The notes beneath the pieces were generated by a model. The model was given only the letters and a program-made list of their open reading frames with translations, ran no database searches and had not been told where the DNA came from. Shown here piece after piece: positions 17,729 through 26,404 of a stretch of DNA of 64,000 nt. The position numbers were made by a program, and so were the translations under genes. Within the stretch, counting starts at the first letter, position 1. Each line of letters starts with the position of its first letter. The DNA comes from Actinomadura rudentiformis (lineage in GTDB: Bacteria > Actinomycetota > Actinomycetes > Streptosporangiales > Streptosporangiaceae), in contig NZ_WBMT01000008.1 of assembly GCF_008923185.1 (NCBI RefSeq), positions 353,740 through 417,739 on the forward strand, written 5' to 3'.

Positions 17729-18283
17729 ATGGACGTTTCCAAGGATGGGCGGAGCTGGCGAATCGGTACGGATCGCGATGTCGCCTGGCTTGCTGGGCAG
17801 ACCACGCCCGGCCTCTCGGTCACGACGGCGATTCCGCCGGTGTTCGACGCCTACGCAACCTTCTACCCGCCTGACCACGTCAGCATCGAGGCCCATGAGC
17901 GTGCCGTGGTTGACGAGCTCATCGCGCACACTCCTGACCAGGCCTGGTGGCTGGGTTACCTCGACACGGGCGCCCACGACATCGTGTTCCCCTTTGCCCC
18001 AAGGTTGTCCCTCTACATGGACTGGCCCTATCTGCTGGTGGAGGCCGGGCCCGAACAAGCCCTCACCTGGCGGACCGGTCACATGCGCGGTGAAGGGGCG
18101 CTGCCCGACCTGTTCTTCCCCGCAGATCACTCCTGGCTCGTCTCCGCCCTCTGGGACGACGCCTGGACCGACATCGGCGGGGCCGCTGGGTTGATCAGGG
18201 CCTTGGAGAGCAATCCGCTGGTCAACGCGCGCCGCGTCGGGCCCGACGAGGACGCCCTCCCGCCAGAGCTCACGCGCGATTAG
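17729..18283 (+). CDS. Hypothetical protein (~184 aa)
   Basis: The ATG at 17729 follows GGATGGG; a TTG five codons earlier is possible. The protein is soluble and acidic, with many Trp/Tyr (DQAWWLGYLDTGAHDIVF; LSLYMDWPYLLVEAGPEQ; LPDLFFPADHSWLVSALWDD). It resembles small cytosolic actinobacterial proteins of unknown role. I do not recognise a family. It ends 43 bp before the convergent stop of the ABC half-transporter gene. Confidence 0.65.
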   Translation: MDVSKDGRSWRIGTDRDVAWLAGQTTPGLSVTTAIPPVFDAYATFYPPDHVSIEAHERAVVDELIAHTPDQAWWLGYLDTGAHDIVFPFAPRLSLYMDWPYLLVEAGPEQALTWRTGHMRGEGALPDLFFPADHSWLVSALWDDAWTDIGGAAGLIRALESNPLVNARRVGPDEDALPPELTRD

Positions 18284-18326
18284 CTGCCGATGGGGGCTTC
18301 GTTGGCGGGACGCGCCGGGCTACTGC

Positions 18327-20042
18327 TCACCGGGCTACGGCTTGGCGGTAGGCCTTGTCGGTGCTTAGGAGGTTTCGGTGTGTGTCTTCCGTGGTTATGA
18401 CGCCTTCGTCCAGGACGAGGACACGGTCGGCGGCGTCCAGGAGGGGCGGGCTGCTCGTTAGCACGATGGTGGTGCGATCGCGGCGTAGCTTGGCGATGTT
18501 GCGGGCGATGAGCTGTTCGGTGACTGCGTCGACGGCGGTCGTCGGGTCGTGCAGGACGAGGATGTCGGCGTCGGCGGCCAGGGCGCGGGCCAGAGACAGT
18601 CGTTGACGCTGGCCGCCTGAGAGGTTCGCGCCGCGGTCGCGGACGCCGTAGTCGAGGCCTTCGCGGTGGAGGGCGACGACATCGGTCAGCATGGACGCCT
18701 CGACGGCCTCGGCGACCATCTGGCTGGTGCCTGACGGGTCGATGTTGGTACGGAGGGTGCCCGCGAAGATCTCGCCGTCGTACGGGTTCACCAGCACGTG
18801 TTCGCGGATTGCTTCGATTGACAGGTTCGCCGTGTCCTGACCGCCGATCCGCACCATGCCGTCGTGTGAGCTGGGAGGAACGTTGACGGCCAGGATCGCC
18901 GCCAGGTCGGCTGCCGCGCGTGGCTGGTAGGCGGCGATCGCCACGAACTCGCCGGCGGACACCTTGAATTTCAGCTTGCGCAGGGACCCGTACCCGACGC
19001 AGTCGACCTCGAGGTCGCTGCTGGGGGTCAGGCGTTCCGGTCCAGGGGTCATCACTGGGGGCGCAGCAAGGACCAGCGCCATCCGCTCGGCCGACGCGCG
19101 CGCGATCATCACGTACTTCGGCATCTCGGAGAACAGCTTGAGCGGTTCCATGATGAACTGCGCCAGACCCACGGCCATGACGAGCTCTCCGATGGTGATC
19201 TGGCCTTGGAACGCGAGCCGGCCTGCGGTCAGGGTCACGGCGGCGGCAAGGATCGCGTTGAGGGCCAGGGCGGTGCCCGCGTACGCGCCGTTCACCTTGG
19301 CGACGGTGATCGCCTGGTGCTTCGCCTCCGTGCTGACCTTCCGGTAGGAGTGGAAGGCCGCGTGGTTGCCGCCGAAGCCGCGCAGCGGCCGCAGGCCGGT
19401 GATCAGGTCGGCGACCTTCGCGCCAGCTCGGGCCACACGGGCCTGCTGCTCCTGGGTGCCGGCGCCGATCCGCTTGGACATCACGCTCAGGATCGACAGG
19501 ATCGCGACGGTGCCGACGATGACCAGGAGGCCGAGCCGGACGCTGGCCATGCCCAGCGCGATCGCCGCGATCAGCACCGCGACGAGTGAGCTGATCAGCA
19601 GCGGGACGACCTCGATGATGTCGGCGGTCTGGTCGGCGTCCTCGGTGGCGATGGTCAGGACCTCGCCGGACTTGAGATCGACGTCCTTCGCCACCGGCTG
19701 GAGCCCGCAGCCCGCGACCCGTACCCGCCAGTGGTGCGCCTCGGTCGTGTTGGCCTTCTGCAGGACGCGCATCCCGAACCGCCAGGAGAACGAGACGGTC
19801 GTGATGATCACGGCGAGCGCGGCGATCGACAGGGCGAGGGCGCCGGGGGTTCGGTCCCGCATCGTGTGCTCGACGATCAGGCCGAGCGCGATGGGGAAGG
19901 CGGTCTCACCGGCTTGGTACATGCCCATGAGGACGGTGCCCCAGGTCATGGCGCCGACGTTGCGGCGCAGCGCGGTCCTGAGGATCTCGGACCCCGTGCG
20001 GGGCTGCTGCGTGTCGGGAGTCGTCATCGAGGTGGCGCGCAC
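18327..20042 (-). CDS. Exporter-fold ABC half-transporter with degenerate ATP site (siderophore locus)
   Basis: 571 residues from GTG 20042 (ATG 20027 is an alternative). Six membrane helices (~30-310) precede a nucleotide-binding domain with a lost Walker A: the position of GxxGxGKS reads AAYQPRAAA (~370-378). Walker B is ILVLHDPTT, so the catalytic Glu is replaced by Pro, and the H-loop histidine is missing (TSSPPL). The signature NLSGGQRQR (~473) is intact. It therefore cannot hydrolyse ATP alone but can supply the signature to a partner. The upstream gene at 20102-21934 has exactly the complementary defect, so the two should form a heterodimer like mycobacterial IrtAB or Yersinia YbtPQ. 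Confidence 0.85.
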   Translation of the reverse strand: MRATSMTTPDTQQPRTGSEILRTALRRNVGAMTWGTVLMGMYQAGETAFPIALGLIVEHTMRDRTPGALALSIAALAVIITTVSFSWRFGMRVLQKANTTEAHHWRVRVAGCGLQPVAKDVDLKSGEVLTIATEDADQTADIIEVVPLLISSLVAVLIAAIALGMASVRLGLLVIVGTVAILSILSVMSKRIGAGTQEQQARVARAGAKVADLITGLRPLRGFGGNHAAFHSYRKVSTEAKHQAITVAKVNGAYAGTALALNAILAAAVTLTAGRLAFQGQITIGELVMAVGLAQFIMEPLKLFSEMPKYVMIARASAERMALVLAAPPVMTPGPERLTPSSDLEVDCVGYGSLRKLKFKVSAGEFVAIAAYQPRAAADLAAILAVNVPPSSHDGMVRIGGQDTANLSIEAIREHVLVNPYDGEIFAGTLRTNIDPSGTSQMVAEAVEASMLTDVVALHREGLDYGVRDRGANLSGGQRQRLSLARALAADADILVLHDPTTAVDAVTEQLIARNIAKLRRDRTTIVLTSSPPLLDAADRVLVLDEGVITTEDTHRNLLSTDKAYRQAVAR

Positions 20043-20101
20043 TTGTTTCCGGGGTTCGGTGGGGTGGACGGATTTTGCAAGGTCCGGAGGTTGGCCAATG
20101 T

Positions 20102-21934
20102 CTAGCTACCTTCTCGCCAGGCTCGCCACAGTTGCGCGTATCGGCCGCCCAGAGCCACCAGTTCCTCGTGCGTCCCCTGCTCCACCATGCGACCCGCGTC
20201 GAGTACGGCGATTCGGTCAGCCGCCACAGCCTGGGTCAGCCGGTGCGCCACGAACAGCGTGGTGCGGCCTCTGCACGCTGCCAGCACTGCCCGTTCCAGC
20301 TCAGCGGCGCCTTGGCTGCCCGCCTCCGCGGTCGACTCGTCCAGCACCACCACGGGCGAACGACCCAGTACCAGCCGGGCCAGGGCGATCTGGGTGACCT
20401 TGGTGACGTCCAGGCGCTCGCCGCCCTCGCCGACCATGGTGTCCAGCCCATCGGGCAGCGCGGCGACCCATTCGTCGGCGCCGACCGTGCGCAAGGCGTT
20501 CGTCAGTTCGGCGTCGGTCGCGTCCGGCGCGGCCAGGCGCAGGTCGTCGGCTAGCGGACCGGAGAACACGTGCGTCTCCTGCGTAAGGATGCTCACCAGG
20601 GCCCGCGCCCCGGCCTCGTCCAGATCGGCCAGATCGGTCGACCCGATGCGCACCGATCCGGCCTGCGGGGTCCCGATGCCCGCGATCAGCGCGGCCAGGG
20701 TCGTCTTGCCCGCGCCCGTCGCGCCCACCAGCGCGAGCGAGCCGCCGGCCGGGATCGTCAGGTCGACCTCCCGCAGGACCGGCTCTTCCGATCCGGGATA
20801 GCTGAATGTCAGCCCTTCGACCGTCACCGGGTACGCCGTGACGTTGGCTGCCGCGGCGTTGGCTGCCGCGGCGTTCGTTGGCATGGCATTGGCTGTCGCT
20901 ACGGCTGGGTCGCCTACTAGGCGGTCCTCCGTGGGCTCTCCCAGGACGCCGACCAACCGGGTAAGGCTTGCGCCTGACTTTTGTGCCTCGTCGAAGGTGA
21001 ACATGATGGCGCCGAGGGGGTTGAACAGGCGGTGGAACATCAGAGGAGCTGCCGACACCTCGCCCAGGCTGGCGGCGTCGGCTTCCAGCAGGGCGTAGCC
21101 CACCACGATGATCAGGACGAGACCGATGAACTCGGCGCGGTTCTCCCGGCCGACGAATCGGCCGAAGAGCCGGAACACCTCGATGCCGAGATCACGCACG
21201 CGCCACGACTCGCTGGTGACCTTTTCGCGGAAGGCGTCCTCAAGGCGATATGCCCGGACCGTGTCGATCCCGTTCAGGCCGCTGATCAGCGCTTGCGCCC
21301 GGTCGGCCTGGGCCACCCGCTGCTTCCGGTAGAGCGGGGCGGACCTCGGGAGATACCAGCGCAGGGCCAGCGCATACGCGGGCAGTGCGCCGGCGCCCGC
21401 CAGCCCGAGCCGCCAGTCCAGGCCGAACATGCCGGCGGTGGCGATGACGACCAGCACGCCCGCCGAGAAGATCGTGGGAATGGCCGCCCGGATGCCTTTG
21501 GACAGCACGGCCACGTCGTCGCCGACCCTGGAGAGCACGTCTCCCCGGCCGACCTGCTCGATCCGTGCGCTCGGCATCCCCAGCACCGCCCGGACGGCGC
21601 CCTCCCGCAGCCGTGCGAGGAGATCCGCGCCCAGCCGGCCGATGAGGTACGTCGACGCTGCGGTGGCCGCCGCGCCGAGCAGCGCGGCGGCCACCATCAG
21701 GGCACCGATCGTGACCAGGGTCGACGGGGAGTCGCCCTCGACCACCCCGTCGACGACCCGGCCGAGCAGGAGCACCGGCAGCACCTGGAGCGCTGCCCCG
21801 GCCACCGTGGTGAGCACGGTGGCGAACGCCAGCCATGGCACTTCGCGGCAGTGCGCCGCGACCCATCGGGTGGCTTCTCGTCCGGTCGCCGTGCGCAGGG
21901 TCACCTGGGCGGTGCGGGTGTCGGTGGGGCTCAC
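20102..21934 (-). CDS. Exporter-fold ABC half-transporter with intact Walker motifs and lost signature
   Basis: 610 residues from GTG 21934, two bases after the stop of the binding-protein gene, so translation is probably coupled. The frame is open far upstream, but that part overlaps the binding-protein gene and is not real. Six membrane helices are followed by a nucleotide-binding domain with Walker A GATGAGKTT (~404), Walker B VVVLDES (D532-E533) and H-loop VAHRL. The signature position reads ERLDVTKVTQ instead of LSGGQ. Paired with the next gene it makes one competent and one dead ATP site. The linker before the ATPase is an Asn/Ala repeat (NAAAANAAAAN). Confidence 0.88.
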   Translation of the reverse strand: MSPTDTRTAQVTLRTATGREATRWVAAHCREVPWLAFATVLTTVAGAALQVLPVLLLGRVVDGVVEGDSPSTLVTIGALMVAAALLGAAATAASTYLIGRLGADLLARLREGAVRAVLGMPSARIEQVGRGDVLSRVGDDVAVLSKGIRAAIPTIFSAGVLVVIATAGMFGLDWRLGLAGAGALPAYALALRWYLPRSAPLYRKQRVAQADRAQALISGLNGIDTVRAYRLEDAFREKVTSESWRVRDLGIEVFRLFGRFVGRENRAEFIGLVLIIVVGYALLEADAASLGEVSAAPLMFHRLFNPLGAIMFTFDEAQKSGASLTRLVGVLGEPTEDRLVGDPAVATANAMPTNAAAANAAAANVTAYPVTVEGLTFSYPGSEEPVLREVDLTIPAGGSLALVGATGAGKTTLAALIAGIGTPQAGSVRIGSTDLADLDEAGARALVSILTQETHVFSGPLADDLRLAAPDATDAELTNALRTVGADEWVAALPDGLDTMVGEGGERLDVTKVTQIALARLVLGRSPVVVLDESTAEAGSQGAAELERAVLAACRGRTTLFVAHRLTQAVAADRIAVLDAGRMVEQGTHEELVALGGRYAQLWRAWREGS

Positions 21935-21936
21935 AC

Positions 21937-22986
21937 CTAGCCGACCGACTTGACCATCTCGTCGATCGCGTACGGCAGGGACAGCAGTGTGCCCTGGGAC
22001 ATGGCCGCGCCGACCGCCGGACCCTCGCTGTCCAGCAGGTACGACACCTTTCCGTTCTTGACCGCGGAGAGGTTGGTGAACAGCTTGAACTTCTTCAGCG
22101 CCGTCTGGTCCGCCTGGTCGTTGATGACGAAGATGCGGTCGACGTCGATGAGGTCGATGCGTTCGGGGGACAGCGTGGTGAAGAACTTGCCGCCCGCGAT
22201 CTTGTCGATCTCCGTGGCGCCCTTGAAACCGATGCCCGAGATCAGCCGTCCGCGCACGTCGGTGGTGGTGAACGGCGCGACCGAGTCCTTGTACCAGGAC
22301 AGCGCGACGGCGGTCTGGTTCGCGAACTCCGGGTGTGCCTTGCGGGCCGCGTCGAGCTTGGCCTGGATCGCCTGCACCTGCTGGGTGCCCTCGGCCTCCT
22401 TGCCGAGCGCCTTGGCGATGTGCACCGCGTTGTCCTGCCACGGCGCGCTGAACGGCTCCTTCTCGGCCTTGGTACGTCCCACCGTTGGGGCGATCTTGGA
22501 GAGCTTGTCGTAGGCGGCCTGGTCGATCTCGGAGTAGACCGCGATGATCAGATCCGGGCGGAGTGCGGCGATCTTCTCGAAGTTCGGGCCGGAGTCGCCG
22601 TTGCTCATGACGACCTCGGGACGGGTGTCGCCCCACTTGTCCTTCACCCAGGGCCATTGGGTGTTGATGTCGGGGGACTTGCCGGGCGGGTTCGGGTACT
22701 GGTCCACCATGCCGACCGGCTTGATGCCGAGCGCCAGGATGGCCTGGTCGTCGGTGTAGCCGACGGAGACGACCCGCTGCGGGGCCTTATCGATCTTCGT
22801 GGACCCGAACGCGTGCTCCACGGTGACCGGGAACACGCCGCCCGCGGCGGCCGGGGCGCTGCCGCTCTGCTTGTCCGTCGAGTCGGAGCCGCATCCCGCG
22901 AGGAGGCCGGCGCTGAGGGTCGCGGCGGACAGGATCGCCGCCAAGTGCCGCCAGGACTTCGTCAGTGTCGTTCGTCGGAGGGCCAA
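21937..22986 (-). CDS. FecB-type siderophore-binding lipoprotein
   Basis: 349 residues from TTG 22986, preceded by AGGGAT. Signal peptide with lipobox LLAGC (Cys ~32). The mature part has the two-lobe helical-backbone fold of class III binding proteins: APQRVVSVGYTDDQAILALGI, RPDLIIAVYSEID, VGRTKAEK, then ISGIGFKGATEID and SPERIDLIDVDRIFVIND. Such proteins capture ferric siderophores outside the membrane. It is first in a three-gene run with the two ABC half-transporters and lies under two iron boxes. Confidence 0.9.
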   Translation of the reverse strand: MALRRTTLTKSWRHLAAILSAATLSAGLLAGCGSDSTDKQSGSAPAAAGGVFPVTVEHAFGSTKIDKAPQRVVSVGYTDDQAILALGIKPVGMVDQYPNPPGKSPDINTQWPWVKDKWGDTRPEVVMSNGDSGPNFEKIAALRPDLIIAVYSEIDQAAYDKLSKIAPTVGRTKAEKEPFSAPWQDNAVHIAKALGKEAEGTQQVQAIQAKLDAARKAHPEFANQTAVALSWYKDSVAPFTTTDVRGRLISGIGFKGATEIDKIAGGKFFTTLSPERIDLIDVDRIFVINDQADQTALKKFKLFTNLSAVKNGKVSYLLDSEGPAVGAAMSQGTLLSLPYAIDEMVKSVG

Positions 22987-23026
22987 TCGAAATCCCTGCT
23001 TTCACGCTGTCCACCTGCACCCCGAA

Positions 23027-23045
23027 TGAGGGCAGGCAAACCTTA
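23027..23045 (-). promoter_or_regulatory. Weaker iron box (IdeR/DmdR-type operator)
   Basis: A 19-bp sequence ending in AAACCTTA matches 13 of 19 positions of the palindromic consensus TTAGGTTAGGCTAACCTAA. It lies ~41 bp upstream of the TTG of the binding-protein gene, next to a better box. Two adjacent boxes would allow cooperative repression by iron-loaded regulator. Confidence 0.5.
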
Positions 23046-23056
23046 ACATGCACAAA

Positions 23057-23075
23057 TAAGGGCAGCCTAACCTAA
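23057..23075 (-). promoter_or_regulatory. Iron box (IdeR/DmdR-type operator)
   Basis: The plus-strand 19-mer ending GCCTAACCTAA matches 15 of 19 positions of the iron-box consensus, with a perfect right half. It is upstream of the siderophore-binding protein gene, so iron-dependent repression of that operon is expected. Confidence 0.8.
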
Positions 23076-23117
23076 CTTTGATCTTGTCCATGCGTGTCGT
23101 GCCTTGTAAGGCACCAT

Positions 23118-24020
23118 CTAGCCGGACTGGACGTGGGCCCGTCCCATCGGCACGATGAGCGGCCGGTCGCCCACCGGGTCGTCGATCACCTTGGCGCGCA
23201 GCCCGAACGCCTCGTACAGCAGCTCGGCGGTGATCACGTCGCGCGGATGCCCCTCGGCCAGGATCGACCCCGCCCGCATCACGATGAGGTTGTCGCTGTA
23301 GCGGGTGGCCAGGTTGAGATCGTGCAGCACCATGACCACGGTGCGTCCCGACTCGTGCAGGTCGTCCACCAGGTCGAGCACGTCGATCGCGTGCGCCAGG
23401 TCCAGGTAGGTGGTCGGCTCGTCCAGCAACAGCAGGTCGGTGCCCTGGGCCAGGGTCATCGAGATCCAGACGCGCTGGCGCTGCCCGCCCGACAACGTGT
23501 CGACGGGGCGGTCGGCCAGGTCGGACACCCCGGTCATGGCCAGCGCGCGTTCCACGACGGCGGCGTCGTCCGACGACCACTGCCGCAGCCAGCTCTGGTG
23601 CGGATGGCGGCCCTTGGCGACCAGGTCGGCCACCGTCAGCCCATCCGGTGCGACCGGCGCCTGCGGCAGCAGGCCGAGCTTCTTCGCCACGTCCCTCGTC
23701 TTGAGCTTGACGATGTCCGCGCCGTCCAGCACGACGGTGCCCTTCGCCGGCTTGAGCAGCCGTGACAGGGTTCGCAGCAGGGTCGACTTCCCGCAGCCGT
23801 TGGGGCCGATGATCGTGGTGATCACCCCGGGCGGGATCGCCACGTCGAGGTCCTCGATGACCATCCGGCCGCCGTACCCGACCGTGACGCCCCGAGCCTC
23901 CAGCGGTGGGAGGTCGTCGACCGCTGATCGGGCGTCATCGCCCAGTGATCGGGCGTCGTCGACCAACGGTCGGGCGTCGTCGGCACCGGACTCGTTCCCG
24001 GTGATGTGCTCAGCGGCCAC
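23118..24020 (-). CDS. FepC-type iron-siderophore ABC ATPase
   Basis: 300 residues from GTG 24020, chosen because a perfect AAAGGAG lies seven bases upstream. ATPase motifs: Walker A GPNGCGKST, Q-loop LLPQAP, signature LSGGQRQRVWI, Walker B LLLLDEPTTYLD and H-loop VLHDLN. These are typical of the FepC/FecE group that powers FecCD permeases. The N-terminal ~30 residues carry a triple acidic repeat around DDARxLxDDAR, which the family lacks. It is the last gene of the run starting at 26210, 40 bp after the second permease. Confidence 0.9.
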   Translation of the reverse strand: MAAEHITGNESGADDARPLVDDARSLGDDARSAVDDLPPLEARGVTVGYGGRMVIEDLDVAIPPGVITTIIGPNGCGKSTLLRTLSRLLKPAKGTVVLDGADIVKLKTRDVAKKLGLLPQAPVAPDGLTVADLVAKGRHPHQSWLRQWSSDDAAVVERALAMTGVSDLADRPVDTLSGGQRQRVWISMTLAQGTDLLLLDEPTTYLDLAHAIDVLDLVDDLHESGRTVVMVLHDLNLATRYSDNLIVMRAGSILAEGHPRDVITAELLYEAFGLRAKVIDDPVGDRPLIVPMGRAHVQSG

Positions 24021-24060
24021 AAGATCTCCTTTACTCGCTTGGCCCGACCCTCGGATTCGC

Positions 24061-25158
24061 CTATCTGAGGTTCGCCCGCACCAGCAGATAGACGAGGAAG
24101 GGGCCGCCGATCGCGGCGGTGACGACGCCGACCGGGAGGGTGACCGGCAGCGCCGTGCGCGCCACCAGGTCCGCACCGATCAGCAGCAACGCGCCCACCA
24201 GGCCGGAGGCCACCAGCGGAGGCGTCGGGAATCTCGCCAGCCGCATCGCCACCTGCGGCGCCACCAGCGCGACGAACGGGACCGGACCTGCCGCGCTCAC
24301 CGCCACACCGGCCAGCAGCACCGCGCACAACAACATGACCGCGCGCACCATCGAGTACCGAACGCCGAGGCCCGCGGCGACCTCGTCGCCGAAGTGCAAC
24401 GGCCTGAACTGGAACGCGACGACCGCCACGACGGCCAGGAGGGCGAGCGAGCACCAGAGCGCCACCCGGACCTCGTCCCATGATCGGCCGTCCAGCGAGC
24501 CCACCAGCCATGCCTGGGCCCGGGCCACGTCCCTGATGTCGGCCGTGACCAGCAGCCAGCTCGTGATCGCCTCCATCACGGCGCTCACCGAGATGCCGAT
24601 GAGGATGAGCCGGAAGCCGTCGATCCCGCGCCGCCACGCCAGGAAGTACACCAGCAGCCCGGTGCCGAGGCCGCCCGCGAGCGCCGCCGCGGACACGCCC
24701 ACGGAGTCGGCGACCGCCGCGGCGGCCCCGCCCGACACCGTCACCATGAACACCGCGACCGTGCTGGCGCCCCCGGTGATACCGAGGATGTCCGGACTGG
24801 CCAGCGGGTTGCGCGCGATGGACTGCGTGATCGCCCCGGACACCCCCAGCGCGATCCCCACGATGAGCCCGGCCAGGGCACGCGGCATCCGCAGGTCCAT
24901 GATCACGAACTTGTCGACCCGCTCGCCCTGGCCGAGGATCGTGGCGATCACCCGGGGCAGCTCGATGGGGAAGTCGCCGACACTGATGGACAGGCAGAAC
25001 ACCAGAAACGTCGCCGACGCCAGCAGCAGAGTGACGAAGACGAGCCAGGGCCGCCACACGAACGACACGTGACCCAGCCGTACGCCTGGCGCCACCGACC
25101 GCTTCACGTCTGCCACGTCTGCCACGTCTGTCGTGTCTGTTGTGTTTGTCGCGTTCAT
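24061..25158 (-). CDS. FecCD-type iron-siderophore permease, second subunit
   Basis: 365 residues from ATG 25158, which overlaps the TGA of the preceding permease gene (ATGA), so translation is coupled. About ten membrane helices. Family landmarks are DLRMPRALAGLIVGIALGVS, ITQSIARNPLASPDILG, FVALVAPQVAMRLAR and the terminal LPVGVVTAAIGGPFLVYLLV. It forms a heterodimeric channel with the subunit encoded upstream, energised by the FepC-type ATPase. Its N-terminus has a Thr/Asp/Val repeat (TDTTDVADVADV) that reflects a short DNA repeat. Confidence 0.9.
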   Translation of the reverse strand: MNATNTTDTTDVADVADVKRSVAPGVRLGHVSFVWRPWLVFVTLLLASATFLVFCLSISVGDFPIELPRVIATILGQGERVDKFVIMDLRMPRALAGLIVGIALGVSGAITQSIARNPLASPDILGITGGASTVAVFMVTVSGGAAAAVADSVGVSAAALAGGLGTGLLVYFLAWRRGIDGFRLILIGISVSAVMEAITSWLLVTADIRDVARAQAWLVGSLDGRSWDEVRVALWCSLALLAVVAVVAFQFRPLHFGDEVAAGLGVRYSMVRAVMLLCAVLLAGVAVSAAGPVPFVALVAPQVAMRLARFPTPPLVASGLVGALLLIGADLVARTALPVTLPVGVVTAAIGGPFLVYLLVRANLR

Positions 25159-26210
25159 GCGTTCTTGAACTTTCCGCGCCACACCAGGGCCGCGAAGAAC
25201 GGGGCACCGAGGATGGCGACCAGGACCCCTGCGTCCAGCTCGCCCGGCCGCACGACCACACGGCCCACGATGTCGCAGACCAGGAGGACGACCGCTCCGA
25301 GCAGACCCGCGTACGGCACCAGCCAGCGGTAGTCCGGCCCGGTCAGATACCGGGCCACATGGGCCACCATGAGCCCGAGAAAGGCGATGGGACCGCACGC
25401 GGCCGTCGCCGCGCCCGCCAGCAGGGTGATGGCGAGGATGCCGACGGTCCGGCTCAACGCGACGTTCACCCCCAGCCCACGGGCCACGTCGTCACCCAGG
25501 TTCAGCAGGTTGATGGCGGGCAGCGTGGTCAGCGCCAAGACCAGGCCGGCAGCGATGAACGCGGTCACCGGCCAGATGACGTCGAATCCGACACCCGCCA
25601 CCGAGCCCGCGTTCCAGAACCGCCACGCGTTCAGCGACTCCTTGTCCGACAGCGCGATCGCGGTGGTCATCGACGCCAGGAACACCGTGACCCCTTGCCC
25701 GGCCAGCGCGAGCGTCAACGGGTTGCCGGCCCCTCGCCCGATGCTCGCCAGGCCGAACACGACGACACCGGCGACCGCCGCCCCCAGGAAGGCGAACCAG
25801 ACGTACTGGAACGGGTTGGACAACCCGAACAGGGAGGTCGCCGACACGACGGCGACCGAGGCACCGGAGTTCACCCCGAGCAGGCCCGTGTCGGCGATCG
25901 GGTTGCGCGTGCACCCCTGGATCAGCGCCCCGCCGATCCCCAGAGCGACGCCGGCCACGATCGCGAGCACCGTCCGGGGGACCCGCACGGTCTGCACGAT
26001 GAGCCTGATCTCGGTGAGCCGCTGGTCGGAGCCCGGCTCGGCGAACAACCCGCGCCAGACCTCGCCGGGGGTCAACGCCCGTGCTCCGACGGCCAGCGAC
26101 GCCGCCCCCGCGACCACGAGGACCGTCACGAGCAACCCCACCCCCGTGACCCGCCGCCGCCGGACCGCCGCGACCCCGGACGCGGGCCGCTTCTCCATGA
26201 CCGTGCTCAT
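25155..26210 (-). CDS. FecCD-type iron-siderophore permease, first subunit
   Basis: 351 residues from ATG 26210. About nine to ten membrane helices with the family's signature segments (TVRVPRTVLAIVAGVALGIG; LIQGCTRNPIADTGLLGVN; CGPIAFLGLMVAHVARYLTG; ELDAGVLVAILGAPFFAALV). It is the first gene of a permease-permease-ATPase operon, with an iron box 70 bp upstream of the start. Confidence 0.9.
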   Translation of the reverse strand: MSTVMEKRPASGVAAVRRRRVTGVGLLVTVLVVAGAASLAVGARALTPGEVWRGLFAEPGSDQRLTEIRLIVQTVRVPRTVLAIVAGVALGIGGALIQGCTRNPIADTGLLGVNSGASVAVVSATSLFGLSNPFQYVWFAFLGAAVAGVVVFGLASIGRGAGNPLTLALAGQGVTVFLASMTTAIALSDKESLNAWRFWNAGSVAGVGFDVIWPVTAFIAAGLVLALTTLPAINLLNLGDDVARGLGVNVALSRTVGILAITLLAGAATAACGPIAFLGLMVAHVARYLTGPDYRWLVPYAGLLGAVVLLVCDIVGRVVVRPGELDAGVLVAILGAPFFAALVWRGKFKNA

Positions 26211-26279
26211 CCGCGTCCGTCGAGTCCGGCTAGCACCACTTTCCTCCGAATGGGCGGGTAAATAAGGATCGGCAGCAAA

Positions 26280-26298
26280 TAAGGGGAGCCTAACCTAA
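26280..26298 (-). promoter_or_regulatory. Iron box upstream of the FecCD-FepC operon
   Basis: TAAGGGGAGCCTAACCTAA matches 15 of 19 positions of the IdeR/DmdR consensus and is nearly identical to the box at 23057-23075. The two transcription units should therefore respond together to iron. Confidence 0.8.
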
Positions 26299-26404
26299 TT
26301 GAACGGCGTTGATCCGCTCGACCCGATCCGGCGCTGACGCCCGGCCTGGCGCGGTCCGGGCAGTCGGTCGCGGGCGTTGCCCGGAGGCGGCCTGTTTCGT
26401 TCAG

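Noticed and set aside
21937..22657. Upstream extension of the ABC half-transporter frame to 22657
   Set aside because: That part lies over the siderophore-binding protein gene in another frame, with Arg/Gly/His-rich nonsense; the real start is GTG 21934.
15658..26298. Siderophore biosynthesis cluster
   Set aside because: No NRPS, IucA/IucC-like or hydroxylase gene is present; only uptake or export genes are seen.
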